A stretch of DNA of 64,000 nt from Streptomyces sp. Alt3 (GTDB taxonomy: Bacteria > Actinomycetota > Actinomycetes > Streptomycetales > Streptomycetaceae). The stretch is from assembly GCF_030719215.1 (NCBI RefSeq), contig NZ_CP120983.1:992001-1056000 (forward strand), written 5' to 3'. This document shows, piece after piece, positions 7,791-16,298 of this stretch; positions within the stretch are counted from its first letter, which is position 1; each line of letters begins with the position of its first letter. The notes beneath the pieces were generated by a model. It did not search any database. It saw nothing but the letters and a program-made list of their open reading frames with translations, and was not told where the DNA came from. A program made the position numbers and the translations under genes.

Positions 7791-8795
7791 CTAGTTGCCC
7801 CCGCCGAACGCCGCGTCGAACGACGCGCTCGGCGGGTCGAAGTCGAACCGCTTCAGCGAGGCCAGCGCCTCCGGCGCCCCCGTGAGCCGGTCCATGCCGG
7901 CGTCCTCCCACTCCACGGAGACCGGGCCCTCGTAACCGATGGACCGCAGCATCCGGAAGACGTCCTCCCAGGGCACGTCACCGTGCCCCGCCGAGACGAA
8001 GTCCCAGCCGCGCCGCGGGTCGCCCCACGGCAGGTGGGAGCCGAGGCGCCCGTTGCGCCCGTCGAGGCGCTTGCGGGCCTCCTTGCAGTCCACGTGGTAG
8101 ATCCGGTCCCGGAAGTCGTACAGGAACCCGACGGGGTCGAGGTCCTGCCAGACGAAGTGGCTCGGGTCGAAGTTCAGCCCGAACGCGGGCCGGTGGCCGA
8201 CGGCCTCCAGGGCGCGGTGCGTGGTCCAGTAGTCGTACGCGATCTCGCTCGGGTGCACCTCGTGGGCGAAGCGCACCCCCTCGGCGTCGAAGACGTCCAG
8301 GATCGGGTTCCACCGCTCCGCGAAGTCCTCGTAGCCGCGCTCGATCATGTGCGGCGGGACCGGCGGGAACATGGCGACCAGGTGCCAGATCGAGGACCCG
8401 GTGAAGCCGATGACCGTGTCGACCCCGAAGGCGGCGGCCGCGCGGGCGGTGTTCTTGATCTCCTCAGCCGCCCTCCGGCGTACGCCCTCGGGCTCCCCGT
8501 CCCCCCAGATGCGGGCCGGCACGATGCCCTGGTGGCGCTCGTCGATCGGGCTGTCGCAGACCGCCTGGCCCACCAGGTGGTTGGAGACCGCCCAGCACTT
8601 GAGGCCGTACTTGTCGAGGAGCTGTCGCCGCCCGTCGACGTACCCGGGGTCGGACAGGGCCTTGTCGACCTCGAAGTGATCGCCCCAGCAGGCGAGTTCG
8701 AGTCCGTCGTAGCCGAAGTCCCGGGCGAGCCGGCAGACCTCCTCCAGTGGCAGGTCGGCCCACTGGCCGGTGAAGAGAGTGAAGGGACGGGGCAT
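7791..8795 (-). CDS. Sugar phosphate isomerase/epimerase (xylose isomerase-like TIM barrel)
   Basis: A 334-residue protein with the xylose-isomerase-like barrel: [18 protein letters not shown] near the N-terminus, [34 protein letters not shown] and a C-terminal [16 protein letters not shown]. The Glu, Asp and His residues in these strands are the usual metal site. Proteins of this type next to Gfo/Idh/MocA oxidoreductases act on cyclitols (inosose isomerase or dehydratase) or 3-keto-sugars. It lies 12 nt downstream of the oxidoreductase gene and is clearly cotranscribed with it and the ABC genes. Exact substrate unknown. Confidence 0.88.
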   Translation of the reverse strand: MPRPFTLFTGQWADLPLEEVCRLARDFGYDGLELACWGDHFEVDKALSDPGYVDGRRQLLDKYGLKCWAVSNHLVGQAVCDSPIDERHQGIVPARIWGDGEPEGVRRRAAEEIKNTARAAAAFGVDTVIGFTGSSIWHLVAMFPPVPPHMIERGYEDFAERWNPILDVFDAEGVRFAHEVHPSEIAYDYWTTHRALEAVGHRPAFGLNFDPSHFVWQDLDPVGFLYDFRDRIYHVDCKEARKRLDGRNGRLGSHLPWGDPRRGWDFVSAGHGDVPWEDVFRMLRSIGYEGPVSVEWEDAGMDRLTGAPEALASLKRFDFDPPSASFDAAFGGGN

Positions 8796-8807
8796 GCGCG
8801 GAACCTC

Positions 8808-10028
8808 CTAGAAGGGGACCGGGGTGTGTACGGAGTTCTTGGCGGCGCTCTCCTCGACTGCGGCGAGCACCCGCTGGACCTGGAGCCCGTCGGCGAACGA
8901 GGGCACCGGGGCACGGCCCTCGACGATCGTGCGCACCACGTCACGGGCCTGGTGGACGAAGGTGTGCTCGTAGCCCAGGCCGTGGCCCGGCGGCCACCAC
9001 GCCTCCAGGTAGGGGTGCTGGGGTTCCGTGACGAGGATCCGGCGGAAGCCCGCGCTGGTGGCGGGTTCCGTGTGGTCGTGGAAGGAGAGTTCGTTGAGGC
9101 GCTCCAGGTCGAAGGCGATCGACCCCAGCTCCCCGTTGATCTCCAGGCGCAGGGCGTTCTTGCGTCCCGCCGCCATCCTGGTCGCCTCGAAGGAGGCCAG
9201 GGCTCCCGACGCCATCCGTCCGGTGAACAGCGTGGCGTCGTCGACGGTGACCGCCCCCCGTGCGGCACCGTCCGCCGAGCCCGGGAGCCCGGCTGCCGCG
9301 CCGACGAGCACGGGCCTCTCGCGTACGAAGGTCTCGCTCACCGCCGACACCCCGACCAGCGGTTCCCCGGCCAGGTACTGGGCGAGGTCGACGATGTGCG
9401 CCCCCAGGTCCCCCAGCGCGCCCGATCCGGCGCGTTCGCGCTCCAGCCGCCAGGTCAACGGCGACTCCGGATCGACGAGCCAGTCCTGGAGGTAGGTGGC
9501 CCGGACGTGCCGCAGCCTCCCGAGCCTCCCCTCCTCGATCATCGCGCGGGCGTGGGTGAGGGCCGGCACCTTGCGGTAGTTGAAGCCCACGATCGCCACC
9601 TGGCCGCGGGCCGCCGCCCGTTCCGCGGCCTCCGCCATGGCCTCGGCCTCGGCGACCGTGTTGGCGAGCGGCTTCTCGCACAGCACGTGCTTGCCCGCTT
9701 CGAGGGCGGCGATGGCGATCTCCGCATGGCTGTCGCCCGGGGTGCAGATGTCGACCAGCTGCACGTCGTCCCGGGCGATCAGGGCGCGCCAGTCCGTCTC
9801 CGCCGCCGCCCACCCGTGCCGGGCGGCGGCGGCCTCGACGGACGTGCGGTCGCGTCCGCAGATCGCGGCCAGAGCGGGTCTCACCGGCATGTCGAAGACG
9901 TGTCCCGCGGTGCGCCACCCCTGGGAGTGGGCGGCGCCCATGAACGCGTATCCGACCATGCCGACGCCGAGTGTCGCCGTCGGCGGCGGTGCCCCGGTCT
10001 CCTGCTCGGTCTCTTCCCTACGGGCCAT
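8808..10028 (-). CDS. Gfo/Idh/MocA family NAD(P)-dependent oxidoreductase
   Basis: A 406-residue protein. The N-terminal Rossmann loop reads VGMVGYAFMGAAHSQGW, followed by VDICTPGDSHAEIA, the family signature CEKPLANT with its catalytic Lys, and the C-terminal sheet domain with GDLGAHIVDLAQYLAG carrying the conserved Asp and His. These enzymes oxidise sugars, cyclitols or glycosides, often to 3-keto forms. The start is set by GAGGAGGAAG a few bases upstream of the ATG. It sits between the solute-binding lipoprotein and the isomerase in one minus-strand operon, consistent with oxidation of the imported sugar. Confidence 0.92.
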   Translation of the reverse strand: MARREETEQETGAPPPTATLGVGMVGYAFMGAAHSQGWRTAGHVFDMPVRPALAAICGRDRTSVEAAAARHGWAAAETDWRALIARDDVQLVDICTPGDSHAEIAIAALEAGKHVLCEKPLANTVAEAEAMAEAAERAAARGQVAIVGFNYRKVPALTHARAMIEEGRLGRLRHVRATYLQDWLVDPESPLTWRLERERAGSGALGDLGAHIVDLAQYLAGEPLVGVSAVSETFVRERPVLVGAAAGLPGSADGAARGAVTVDDATLFTGRMASGALASFEATRMAAGRKNALRLEINGELGSIAFDLERLNELSFHDHTEPATSAGFRRILVTEPQHPYLEAWWPPGHGLGYEHTFVHQARDVVRTIVEGRAPVPSFADGLQVQRVLAAVEESAAKNSVHTPVPF

Positions 10029-10075
10029 GCGGACTTCCTCCTCGTCGGTGGTTCGGTGGCGGCGGTGGTGCCGGC

Positions 10076-11113
10076 TCAGCTGAAGCCCGTCGGCAGGTAC
10101 TGGTCGATGTTCTCCTTCGTGACCACGGCCGAGTACAGGGTCAGCGAGGTCGGGATCTCCATCTCGGCCAGTCCCGCGACACCCTTGCTCTGGCCGAGGG
10201 CACGGGCCAGGTCGATCGCGGACGCGGCCATCGTGGGCGGGTAGAGCACGGTGGCCTTCAGGACGCTGTCGTCGGCCTTGATGGCGTCCATGGCGGACTT
10301 CGCGCCCGCCCCGCCGACCATGATGAACTCGTCGCGGCCGGCCTGCTGGATGGCCCGCAGGGCGCCCACGCCCTGGTCGTCGTCGTGGTTCCACAGGGCG
10401 TCGAACTGCTTCTGCGCCTGGAGGAGCTGCGCCATCTTGGCCTGGCCCGACTCCACGGTGAAGTCGGCCGCCTGACGGGCCACCAGCTTGATGTTGGAGT
10501 AGTTCTTCAGCGCGTCGGCGAAGCCCTGGCTGCGCTGCTTGGTGAGTTCCAGGTTGTCGATGCCGGCGAGCTCGACGACCTTGGCGTCCGCCTTGTCCTT
10601 GAGCTGCTCGCCGATGTAGTGCCCGGCGTTGAGTCCCATGCCGTAGTTGTCCCCGCCGACCCAGCAGCGGTAGGCCTGCGGCGAGGCGAAGACGCGGTCC
10701 AGGTTGACGACCGGGATGCCGGCCCTCATGGCCTCCAGGCCGACCTGGGTGAGCGCCTTGCCGTCGGCGGGGAGGACGACGAGCACGTCGACCTTCTTGT
10801 TGATGAGGGTCTTGACCTGGCCGATCTGGGCGGCGGTGTCGTTGGATCCCTCGGTGATCTCCAGGGTCACCTCGGAGTACTTCTCGGCCCGCGACTTGGC
10901 GTTGACGTTGATCGCGTTCAGCCAGCCGTGGTCGGCCTGGGGGCCGGCGAAGCCGATGGTGACGGGCGTTCCCGGCTTGTCGTCGGCGGCGGGCTGATTG
11001 CTCTGCGCGGCCGCCTTCTCCTTGGGCTCGTTGCTGGTACAGGCGGTGAGGAAGGCTCCCGCGGAGACGGCCGCGGTGCCGAAGAGCAGTCCTCTGCGGC
11101 TGGTTTCTGGCAT
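10076..11113 (-). CDS. Sugar ABC transporter substrate-binding lipoprotein
   Basis: A 345-residue ribose-type periplasmic-binding protein. It starts MPETSRRGLLFG, a twin-arginine signal, followed by a lipobox FLTAC with the lipidated Cys at about residue 25. The mature protein has the type-I two-lobe pattern: VTIGFAGPQADHGWLNAIN, DVLVVLPADGKAL, VVNLDRVFASPQ and ALWNHDDDQGVGALRAI. An alternative ATG six codons upstream is less likely because AAGGG precedes the chosen one at good distance. It captures the sugar for the downstream-named permease and ATPase encoded just before it in the same operon. Confidence 0.92.
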   Translation of the reverse strand: MPETSRRGLLFGTAAVSAGAFLTACTSNEPKEKAAAQSNQPAADDKPGTPVTIGFAGPQADHGWLNAINVNAKSRAEKYSEVTLEITEGSNDTAAQIGQVKTLINKKVDVLVVLPADGKALTQVGLEAMRAGIPVVNLDRVFASPQAYRCWVGGDNYGMGLNAGHYIGEQLKDKADAKVVELAGIDNLELTKQRSQGFADALKNYSNIKLVARQAADFTVESGQAKMAQLLQAQKQFDALWNHDDDQGVGALRAIQQAGRDEFIMVGGAGAKSAMDAIKADDSVLKATVLYPPTMAASAIDLARALGQSKGVAGLAEMEIPTSLTLYSAVVTKENIDQYLPTGFS

Positions 11114-11214
11114 GGCTGTCAAACCCTTCATCCGGTGCGGTGCATACGGAACTGCGGGTGGTGTCAGGTGCTGTGCGGCCGACGGAGGTCAGCGCTCCGT
11201 CGCCGGGGAGGGGA

Positions 11215-12267
11215 TCAGGTCTCGCCGCCGCGCAGGGTGCGGCGCTGGACGAGTACGGCGGCGACGATGATCGCGCCCTTGGCGATCTGCTGGACGTCGC
11301 TCTGCAGGTTGTTCAGCGCGAAGATGTTGGTGATCGTCGTGAAGACGAGGACACCGAGCACGGAGCCGACGATGGTGCCGCGTCCGCCGCTCAGGAGAGT
11401 GCCTCCGATGATCGCGGCGGCGATGGCGTCGAGCTCGTACAGGTTGCCGTTGGTGTTCTGGCCCGATCCGGACAGGATGACGAGCATGAAGGCGGCGATG
11501 CCGCAGCAGAGGCCGGAGAGCAGGTAGAGGTAGAGCCGCTGGCGGCGTACGTCGATGCCCGCGAGCCTGGCCGCCTCCGCGTTGCCGCCGACGGCGACCG
11601 TACGGCGTCCGAACGTCGTCCGGTTGAGGATCAGCCAGCCGGCCACGGTCACCGCGGCGAAGACGAGGACCAGGGGCGGGATGCCGAGGACGTAGCTGTC
11701 GGGGAGGCCCAGGTCCAGCACGGACTGGACGGTGACGATCTGCGTCTTCCCGTCGGTGATCTGGAGGGCCAGGCCGCGCGCCGAGGCGAGCATGGCGAGC
11801 GTCGCGATGAACGGGACCATGCCGCCGTAGGAGATCAGCAGCCCGTTGACGAGTCCCGCGGCGAGTCCGACGACCACGGCGGTGAAGAGGATGCCCGCGA
11901 AGCCGTACTCCTGGGTGGCCAGTGTCGTCGCCCAGACGGAGGCCAGGGCGACCATCGCGCCGACGGACAGGTCGATCCCGCCGCTGATGATCACGAAGGT
12001 GACGCCGACGGTGACGACCCCGATGACGGAGGACTGCGTCAGGATCAGCTGGAGGTTCCCGGTGTCCAGGAACGCTTCCGGCTCGGTGATGCCGCCGACG
12101 GCTATCAGTACGGCGAGTACACCGAGCAGCGACAGGTTGCGGACATCGACGCGCAGGCCGAGGGCGCGCAGGCCGCCGCCCTTCTTCGAGGGCGGTGCGG
12201 CCGCGGGGCCGGGCACGGTCCCCTTCTCCGGCCCGTGGTGCTGCGCCGACGGTGCGGGCTGTGTCAT
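11215..12267 (-). CDS. RbsC-type sugar ABC transporter permease
   Basis: A 350-residue membrane protein of the BPD_transp_2 family: a hydrophilic Pro-rich N-terminus of about 40 residues, then 8-10 hydrophobic segments. The hallmark ISGGIDLSVGAMVALAS occurs near residue 95 and the coupling region GGNAEAARLAGIDVRR near 230, with AIAAAIIGGTLLSGGRGT near the end. Its start overlaps the ATPase stop by four bases (ATGA), so subunit stoichiometry is translationally coupled. Confidence 0.93.
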   Translation of the reverse strand: MTQPAPSAQHHGPEKGTVPGPAAAPPSKKGGGLRALGLRVDVRNLSLLGVLAVLIAVGGITEPEAFLDTGNLQLILTQSSVIGVVTVGVTFVIISGGIDLSVGAMVALASVWATTLATQEYGFAGILFTAVVVGLAAGLVNGLLISYGGMVPFIATLAMLASARGLALQITDGKTQIVTVQSVLDLGLPDSYVLGIPPLVLVFAAVTVAGWLILNRTTFGRRTVAVGGNAEAARLAGIDVRRQRLYLYLLSGLCCGIAAFMLVILSGSGQNTNGNLYELDAIAAAIIGGTLLSGGRGTIVGSVLGVLVFTTITNIFALNNLQSDVQQIAKGAIIVAAVLVQRRTLRGGET

Positions 12268-13787
12268 GACGTCGGGCTCCCTTCCATGACGAGGTCGAGG
12301 ACACGGTGCTCGTCGAGCTCCCGGGCGTCGGCCGTGTGCACGACACGGCCCTCCCTGAGCACCAGCACCCGGTCGGCGAGGCCCAGGACTTCGGGCACTT
12401 CGCTGGAGACGAGCAGAACGGCGAGGCCTTCGTCGGCCAGCCGGCGGATCACGGCGTACAGCTCGGCGCGGGCGCCGACGTCGACGCCGCGGGTCGGTTC
12501 GTCGAGCAGCAGGACCCGGCAGCCGCGCAGCAGCCAGCGGGCCAGGACCGCCTTCTGCTGGTTGCCGCCGGAGAGGGTGCGGACGGCTGCGTCCGGGTTG
12601 TCGGGCCGCAGGGAGAGTTCACGGGTCGCCGTCCTGGCGGCCTCGCGCTCGGCGCCCCGGTCGAGCCAGCCGGCCCGGGCGAAGCGGGACAGTGAGGAGA
12701 CCGAGACGTTGCGGGTGACGGATTCCGTCAACAGCAGTGCCTGGGCCTTGCGTTCCTCGGGGGCCAGGCCGATGCCCGCGGCCACGGCGGCCCTGACGCT
12801 GCCGGCGCGCAGCGGTGCGCCGTCGACGAGGACGCGGCCCGTGGTGGGTTTGCGGGCGCCGTAGACGGTCTCCAGGATCTCGGAGCGTCCGGAGCCGACG
12901 AGCCCGGCCAGGCCGACGATCTCGCCGGGCCGCAGTTCCAGGTCGACGGGCTCGAACTCGCCCTTGCGGGACAGTCCTTCGACCTTCAGCACGGGTTCGG
13001 CAGCGGCTCGCGCGCCGGGGGCGGGCCGCTCGGGGAAGACGTACTCGACGTTGCGGCCGGTCATCAGGGCGACGACGTCCCGCGTGGGGGTGGATTTGGC
13101 GGGGAGGCCGACGGCGACGGCACGGCCGTCCTTGAGCACGGTCACCCGGTCACCGATGCGCCGGATCTCCTCCAGCCGGTGCGAGATGTAGACGACGGCC
13201 ACACCGTCGGCGGTCAGTCCGTCGACGATGCGGAAGAGGTTGTCGACCTCGTCGGGGTCGAGGGCGGCGGACGGCTCGTCCATCACGATGAGCCGCACTT
13301 CGTGGGAGAGGGCCCGCGCCATGGAGACGATCTGCTGGTGGGCGGCCGAGAGGTCCCCGACCAGGCGGGCCGGGTCGATCTCCGGGTGTCCGAGGCGCCC
13401 CAGGAGCGCGGCGGCCCGGGTGCGGGCCTCACGGCTGCGGACGACGAAGCCCGCGCTGGTCGGTTCGTGTCCGAGGAAGACGTTCTCGGCGACCGACAGG
13501 CCCTCCACCAGGTCGAGTTCCTGGTAGATGGTGGCGATTCCGAGGCGCATCGCGGTGATGGGCGAGGTCAGCTGGACCGGTTCGCCGCCCCAGGTGATGG
13601 CGCCGCCGTCGGGCTGGTGGGCCCCGGCCAGTACCTTGATGAGGGTCGACTTGCCGGCGCCGTTCTGGCCGAGGAGGCAGTGGACTTCACCGGCGACGAC
13701 CTCCAGGTCCACGCCGTCGAGGGCGCGTACTCCGGGGAACGACTTGGTGATGCCGGACATCGTGAGCAGAGGTGGTTCTGGTGCCAT
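12264..13787 (-). CDS. Sugar ABC transporter ATP-binding protein, two ATPase domains (RbsA/MglA type)
   Basis: A 507-residue tandem ATPase. The first half has Walker A GQNGAGKSTLIK, a signature region DLSAAHQQIVSMARAL and Walker B LIVMDEPSAALD. The second half has the degenerate GLVGSGRSEILE loop, the LSGGNQQKAVLARWL signature and VLLLDEPTRGVD. This arrangement is standard for ribose/galactose-type importers. The start is supported by GAGGGG upstream of the ATG and by the following MSGITKSFPGVRALDGV homology. It is the first gene of the importer operon, downstream of the ROK regulator with a 265-bp gap. Confidence 0.94.
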   Translation of the reverse strand: MAPEPPLLTMSGITKSFPGVRALDGVDLEVVAGEVHCLLGQNGAGKSTLIKVLAGAHQPDGGAITWGGEPVQLTSPITAMRLGIATIYQELDLVEGLSVAENVFLGHEPTSAGFVVRSREARTRAAALLGRLGHPEIDPARLVGDLSAAHQQIVSMARALSHEVRLIVMDEPSAALDPDEVDNLFRIVDGLTADGVAVVYISHRLEEIRRIGDRVTVLKDGRAVAVGLPAKSTPTRDVVALMTGRNVEYVFPERPAPGARAAAEPVLKVEGLSRKGEFEPVDLELRPGEIVGLAGLVGSGRSEILETVYGARKPTTGRVLVDGAPLRAGSVRAAVAAGIGLAPEERKAQALLLTESVTRNVSVSSLSRFARAGWLDRGAEREAARTATRELSLRPDNPDAAVRTLSGGNQQKAVLARWLLRGCRVLLLDEPTRGVDVGARAELYAVIRRLADEGLAVLLVSSEVPEVLGLADRVLVLREGRVVHTADARELDEHRVLDLVMEGSPTS

Positions 13788-13900
13788 GACGGATCCCCTC
13801 GGCGGATCGGTTCTCCCCCGCCCGGGCGGGAAGCCGGGAGCGCGGGGAAGGCCGGTGAGCGGGCAGGGTGCAGTGCCGGCGGTGCCGTACTGCTGACGGA

Positions 13901-13974
13901 ACTGCTGGGTGGTGCTGCTGTGCTCGTGCGGTGCGGTACTGCTGGGTGGTGCTGCTGTGCTCGTGCGGTGCGGT
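13901..13974. repeat. 37-bp tandem duplication in the ROK/ABC-operon intergenic region
   Basis: Two identical 37-bp units (13901-13937 and 13938-13974) begin ACTGCTGGGTGGTGCTGCTG. The block lies in the 265-bp gap (13788-14052) upstream of the ABC operon, in a CTG/GTG-rich stretch without coding potential. It may alter promoter spacing or duplicate a binding site. Confidence 0.9.
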
Positions 13975-14052
13975 CCTGCGGGCGGAGCTCGGGACAGGCT
14001 GCTTACGGAGGTGGCTGTGGTGCGCGTGCCGAACGGCGCACCGGCCCGTGCA

Positions 14053-15243
14053 TCAGGCCGGCGAGAACAGGTGGTCGCTGATGAGCCTGGCCGCACCGGT
14101 CACTCCGGCGACGGGCCCCAGCTCACCGAGGACGATGGGGAGGTTGCCCGTGGCCAGGGGCAGGGACTGCCGGTAGACCTGGGTGCGGACGCTGGCCAGG
14201 AGGTTGTGGCCGAGCCCGGTGACGCCTCCGCCGATCACGACGAGGCCCGGGTTGAAGAAGCTGACGAGTCCGGCGATGACCTGGCCGACCTTGTTCCCGC
14301 CCTCACGGATCAGGTCCAGTGCCGTGGGGTCACCGGCCGCGGCGGCCGCGGCCACGTCGACGGCCGAGAGCTTTCCGGCGCCGTCGAGCCGGGCCGCCAG
14401 CTCGGGGGAGCGGCCGGCGCGGGCGGCGTCCTCGGCGTCGCGGGCCAGGGCGGCGCCGCTGAAGTGTGCTTCCAGGCAACCCCGGTTGCCGCAGGCGCAG
14501 GCGCGCCCGTCCGGTTCCACCTGGATGTGGCCGATGTCGCCCGCGCTGCCCGTCGTGCCGCGGTGGACCTCACCGCCGACGACGATGCCGCAGCCGATAC
14601 CCGTGCCGATCTTGACGCAGAGGAAGTCGCCGACGGAGCGGGCGACACCCGCGTGCTGTTCCCCCAGCGCCATCAGGTTCACGTCGTTGTCCACCATGAC
14701 GGGGCAGCCGAGTTCCTGGCTGAGCGCCTCCCGGACCGGGAAGCCGTCCCAGCCCGGCATGATCGGCGGAGCGACCGGTATGCCCTCGGGGAAGCGGACG
14801 GGCCCCGGGACGCCGATGCCGGCGCCGTCGAACCCTTCGGCGAGCCCGGATGCCTTGAGCTTGGCCGCCATAGCCAGCACCTGCTCGAAGACCGCGACGG
14901 GACCCTCCCGTACGTCCATGGGCTGGTTGAGGTGTCCGAGGACCTCCAACTCGGCGTTGGTGACGGCGACATCGACGGAGGTGGCCCCGATGTCGACGCC
15001 GAGGAAACGCAGTCCGGGGGCGAGCCTGATGTTGTGGGAGCGGCGACCGCCGCGTGACGCGGCGAGCCCGTCGGCCACGACGAGTCCGGTCTCCAGGAGC
15101 CGGTCCACCTCGACGGCCAGCTTGGACCGTGACAGATCGATCTGATCGCCCAGCTGTGCACGGGAGTTGGGACCTCCGTCGCGCAACAGTCTGAGCAGTC
15201 GAGCCTGGTGCGTGTTCGCGGGTCGTGCCGTCATGCGTCTCAC
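14053..15243 (-). CDS. ROK-family transcriptional regulator
   Basis: A 396-residue protein: N-terminal winged helix (about 10-70, RAQLGDQIDLSRSKLAVEVD), then the ROK sugar-kinase-like fold with DIGATSVDVAVT, the GIGVPGPV loop, DNDVNLMALGE, GTGIGCGIVVGGEVHRG and the zinc motif GHIQVEPDG followed by CACGNRGCLE. Such regulators sense a sugar and repress its uptake genes. The GTG start has GGAGG six bases upstream. It lies immediately before the ABC importer operon on the same strand and is the obvious candidate to control it; a large dyad at 15307-15360 upstream may be its own operator. Confidence 0.93.
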   Translation of the reverse strand: MRRMTARPANTHQARLLRLLRDGGPNSRAQLGDQIDLSRSKLAVEVDRLLETGLVVADGLAASRGGRRSHNIRLAPGLRFLGVDIGATSVDVAVTNAELEVLGHLNQPMDVREGPVAVFEQVLAMAAKLKASGLAEGFDGAGIGVPGPVRFPEGIPVAPPIMPGWDGFPVREALSQELGCPVMVDNDVNLMALGEQHAGVARSVGDFLCVKIGTGIGCGIVVGGEVHRGTTGSAGDIGHIQVEPDGRACACGNRGCLEAHFSGAALARDAEDAARAGRSPELAARLDGAGKLSAVDVAAAAAAGDPTALDLIREGGNKVGQVIAGLVSFFNPGLVVIGGGVTGLGHNLLASVRTQVYRQSLPLATGNLPIVLGELGPVAGVTGAARLISDHLFSPA

Positions 15244-15306
15244 GCGTCCCTCCCCGCCACATCGGCCAGTCCGTCGGGCTTTCGAGGGGAACGTAGCAGC
15301 GGTTTA

Positions 15307-15360
15307 CCTGAGTGGGAAGAAGTTGCGCATGAATCCGCTCCAACTTTCTCCACACTCAGG
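15307..15360 (-). promoter_or_regulatory. 54-bp compound dyad upstream of the ROK gene
   Basis: The outer arms CCTGAGTG (15307-15314) and CACTCAGG (15353-15360) are exact reverse complements. Inside them AAGTTG (15320-15325) pairs with CAACTT (15341-15346). The dyad lies 64-117 nt upstream of the ROK start, a natural place for an autoregulatory operator or a leader hairpin. Confidence 0.5.
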
Positions 15361-15450
15361 ACAAAGATGTCCCTCGCGAGGGCCGGCGAGGCACCGCGGG
15401 AGATCGACACGGAGAGCTGTCCACCACGGCCGGACTCCCGCCGGGACACG

Positions 15451-15478
15451 AAAAAGGCCGGGGCATCGCGCCCCGGCC
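15451..15478 (-). terminator. Intrinsic terminator of the GntR-family gene
   Basis: GGCCGGGGC (15456-15464) and GCCCCGGCC (15470-15478) form a nine-bp stem with a five-base loop. Read on the minus strand it is followed by five T residues. This is the clearest rho-independent terminator in the window and lies about 70 nt past the GntR stop. Confidence 0.9.
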
Positions 15479-15546
15479 TCCTTCGAACGACCGCGGTCAC
15501 CCGCCCTCCTCCCGTCAGGAGGATCTGCGGGTGTCCGCGAACGGGA

Positions 15547-16224
15547 TCAGGACTGTTCGCGTTCGTGATAGGTCTGGCGCGTGTGCTCGGTGTGCGTCCG
15601 CATGATCTCGGTCGCCCGCTGCTCGTCCCTGGCCGCGATCGCCGCGATCAGCTCACGGTGCTCGATCCAGGACCGGGTGCCGCGCTGCCTGGCCACCGGT
15701 GTGTAGTACCAGCGCACCCGCCGGTCCACCTGGGCGGCCAGCTCGGACAGCACGACGTTGCCGGCCAGCTCCATGACCTTGGCGTGGAACGCGGCGTTCG
15801 TGGCGACGGCGAGGTCCACGTCGTCGGCGGCGACGGCTCGCTCGCCCTGCGAGCACAGCTCCTCCAGCGCCTCGATGCCCGGCCGCCCGGAATGGGCGGC
15901 GGCGAGCCGGGCGGCCTCGGCCTCCAGCAGGGTGCGGACCGAGAGCAGCTGGTCCGCCTCGTCCTCGGTGGGTTCGTGGACGAACGCGCCCTGCGCGGGG
16001 CGCAGATCGACCCAGCCCTCGGTGTTCAGCCGCTGGAGCGCCTCGCGGACCGGCTGCCGCGACACCCCGAGGTGCCCTGCCAGTTCGCTCTCGACCAGGT
16101 GCTGGCCGGGACGGAGGGCACGCGTGGTGATCAGCTCGAGGAGCGCCTCGTAGACGCGCTCGCGCAACGGCCCCGGCCGCTCCAGCTTCGGCACAGTTCC
16201 TTGCGGCAGTCCTGCGGACAACAT
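15547..16224 (-). CDS. GntR-family (FCD domain) transcriptional regulator
   Basis: A 225-residue protein. The N-terminal GntR winged helix (LRERVYEALLELITTRALRP, then LGVSRQPVREALQRL) is followed by an FCD ligand domain (LLEAEAARLAAAH, FHAKVMELAGN, HRELIAAIAARD) with Asp/His positions typical of carboxylate-binding, metal-dependent FadR-type regulators. The ATG with a GGAGGGGG ribosome site is preferred over one nine codons upstream. GTAGAC-containing sites lie in its own promoter and in the formate dehydrogenase promoter, suggesting autoregulation and control of that operon by a small acid or acyl ligand. Confidence 0.9.
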   Translation of the reverse strand: MLSAGLPQGTVPKLERPGPLRERVYEALLELITTRALRPGQHLVESELAGHLGVSRQPVREALQRLNTEGWVDLRPAQGAFVHEPTEDEADQLLSVRTLLEAEAARLAAAHSGRPGIEALEELCSQGERAVAADDVDLAVATNAAFHAKVMELAGNVVLSELAAQVDRRVRWYYTPVARQRGTRSWIEHRELIAAIAARDEQRATEIMRTHTEHTRQTYHEREQS

Positions 16225-16254
16225 CGCGGTCCCCCTCCGGGCGCCCGGCAATTG

Positions 16255-16282
16255 CTTATCGTCTACAGTCTACCGAGCGCAA
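16255..16282 (-). promoter_or_regulatory. GntR gene promoter with GTAGAC operator
   Basis: On the minus strand TTGCGC (complement of 16277-16282) and GATAAG (complement of 16255-16260) are 16 bp apart. The spacer contains two GTAGAC hexamers, including ACTGTAGAC (complement of 16261-16269). ACTGTAGAC recurs exactly at 17465-17473. An operator between -35 and -10 fits autorepression by an FCD-type GntR protein, whose sites typically contain GTnnAC. Confidence 0.6.
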
Positions 16283-16298
16283 TGCCGCAGCGGGGGCG

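Larger units (their letters stand above)
15244..15546. other. 303-bp intergenic region between the ROK and GntR genes
   Basis: No coding sequence is supported. It holds the upstream dyad of the ROK gene (15307-15360) and the terminator of the GntR gene (15451-15478). The rest shows no recognisable structure. Confidence 0.7.
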
